DNA of 6,958 nucleotides, from positions 1-6,958 of the forward strand of contig JABFSB010000063.1 of assembly GCA_013140875.1 (NCBI GenBank), read 5' to 3'. The DNA comes from Acidobacteriota bacterium. GTDB taxonomy: Bacteria; Acidobacteriota; Blastocatellia; Pyrinomonadales; Pyrinomonadaceae. The first letter of the stretch is position 1. Every line of letters starts with the position of its first letter. The position numbers and the translations under genes are program-made. Below are positions 6,376 to 6,958 of the stretch, piece after piece. The notes below the pieces were generated by a model. That model searched no databases. It was given only the letters and a program-made list of their open reading frames with translations, and was not told the origin of the DNA.

Positions 6376-6958
6376 CTAATTCACAAACCGCCGCATCTTT
6401 ATACTAACCACAAATCCGATCGCGATAAACGTCGAAAGGAGTGCTGACAGACCCGCGCTCATTAAGGGCAGCGGCACGCCGATCACCGGCAAAAAGCCAA
6501 GCGCCATTCCCACATTCATAAATATCTGGAACGACATAGCCGTTACTATCGACATTATTACGAGCATTCCGGGCTTGTCGTTCGCTTCTCTTGCACCGGC
6601 AATAAGGCGCGACAGCAAAAGGGCATAAGCCAGAAGAAGCGAAATACAACCGATAAAACCCGTGTTCTCCGCCGTTACGGCAAAGATGAAGTCGGTCTGA
6701 GGCTCGGGCAGGAACTTCAGGACGCTTTGCGACGTTTCGCCGTCGCCCTTGATACCTGACAAGCCGCCTTTACCGACCGTGATGATCGACTGGATGGTGT
6801 GATAACCATAGCCTTTCGGGTCGACGTTATCCGGGTCGAGAATGACGTTGATCCTTTCCTGCTGATAACGTTTGATCTTTCCGGTTTTGACTCCGACGAT
6901 CCATGCCGACGGGATCAGGACCGCCGCGGCGGCGATGGCGAGCACAACGTATCTGACC
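6376..6958 (-). CDS. rodA: RodA, SEDS peptidoglycan glycosyltransferase (C-terminal part; cut by right edge)
   Basis: RodA is a multi-membrane-span glycosyltransferase that polymerises peptidoglycan for cell elongation, normally with a class B PBP (PBP2). About 193 C-terminal residues are present; the frame stays open to the window edge, so the start lies outside. Diagnostic segments, in order, are RYQQERINVILDPDN, GYGYHTIQSIITVGKGGLSG and FLPEPQTDFIFAV, where the aspartate matches the essential SEDS Asp. They are followed by AENTGFIG, transmembrane helices, NVGMALGFLPVIGVPLP, and a last helix ending in SIKMRRFVN. The spacing of GYHTIQS and the FLPE-TDFIF motif favour RodA over FtsW. An oddity is that the near-universal SYGGSS motif after PLP reads SAGLSA (6442-6459). 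The PBP1A gene follows after 71 bases. Confidence 0.92.
   Translation of the reverse strand, partial: VRYVVLAIAAAAVLIPSAWIVGVKTGKIKRYQQERINVILDPDNVDPKGYGYHTIQSIITVGKGGLSGIKGDGETSQSVLKFLPEPQTDFIFAVTAENTGFIGCISLLLAYALLLSRLIAGAREANDKPGMLVIMSIVTAMSFQIFMNVGMALGFLPVIGVPLPLMSAGLSALLSTFIAIGFVVSIKMRRFVN

Overview
The window looks like ordinary chromosome from a GC-moderate Gram-negative bacterium. It carries an octanoyltransferase for protein lipoylation, a lipobox-type lipoprotein, and a rod-system SEDS protein next to a class A penicillin-binding protein. The style of the exported orphan proteins and an ECF-like promoter suggest Acidobacteriota, perhaps class Blastocatellia. That placement is inference from general resemblance; there is no rRNA or other marker gene to settle it. 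No phage, insertion sequence, CRISPR array, tRNA or rRNA is visible.

Layout. Four genes read rightward: lipB (about 123-797), a lipoprotein of unknown function with two Ig-like repeats (853-1791), a small alpha/beta-hydrolase esterase (1974-2714), and an exported protein of unknown function (3087-3629). Two genes read leftward and converge on them: a class A PBP of the 1A type (6304-3746) and, upstream of it, the C-terminal part of rodA, cut by the right edge (6958-6376). A bidirectional hairpin terminator at 3688-3730 separates the two converging groups.

How they work together. RodA polymerises glycan strands and PBP1A both polymerises and cross-links them. Their 71-base same-strand spacing suggests one cell-elongation or cell-wall operon. 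LipB attaches octanoyl groups to lipoyl domains and is functionally unrelated. The lipoprotein, the esterase and the 3087-3629 protein are accessory genes with no clear common pathway.

The intergenic DNA is the most unusual part. The gap before the esterase holds a 27-bp imperfect inverted repeat (1808-1834 / 1852-1878). The 372-base gap before the 3087 gene holds a diverged tandem duplication of a 68-bp hairpin unit (2769-2836 and 2837-2904). In that duplication a five-base word occurs five times per unit, as three direct and two reverse-complement copies, and it has changed coherently from GGCGC to GGAAC in all five places, so the arms still pair. The same gap ends in a good match to an ECF-sigma promoter (3032-3059). 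I did not find a recognisable multi-gene novel system; the duplicated hairpin is the best candidate for something undescribed.
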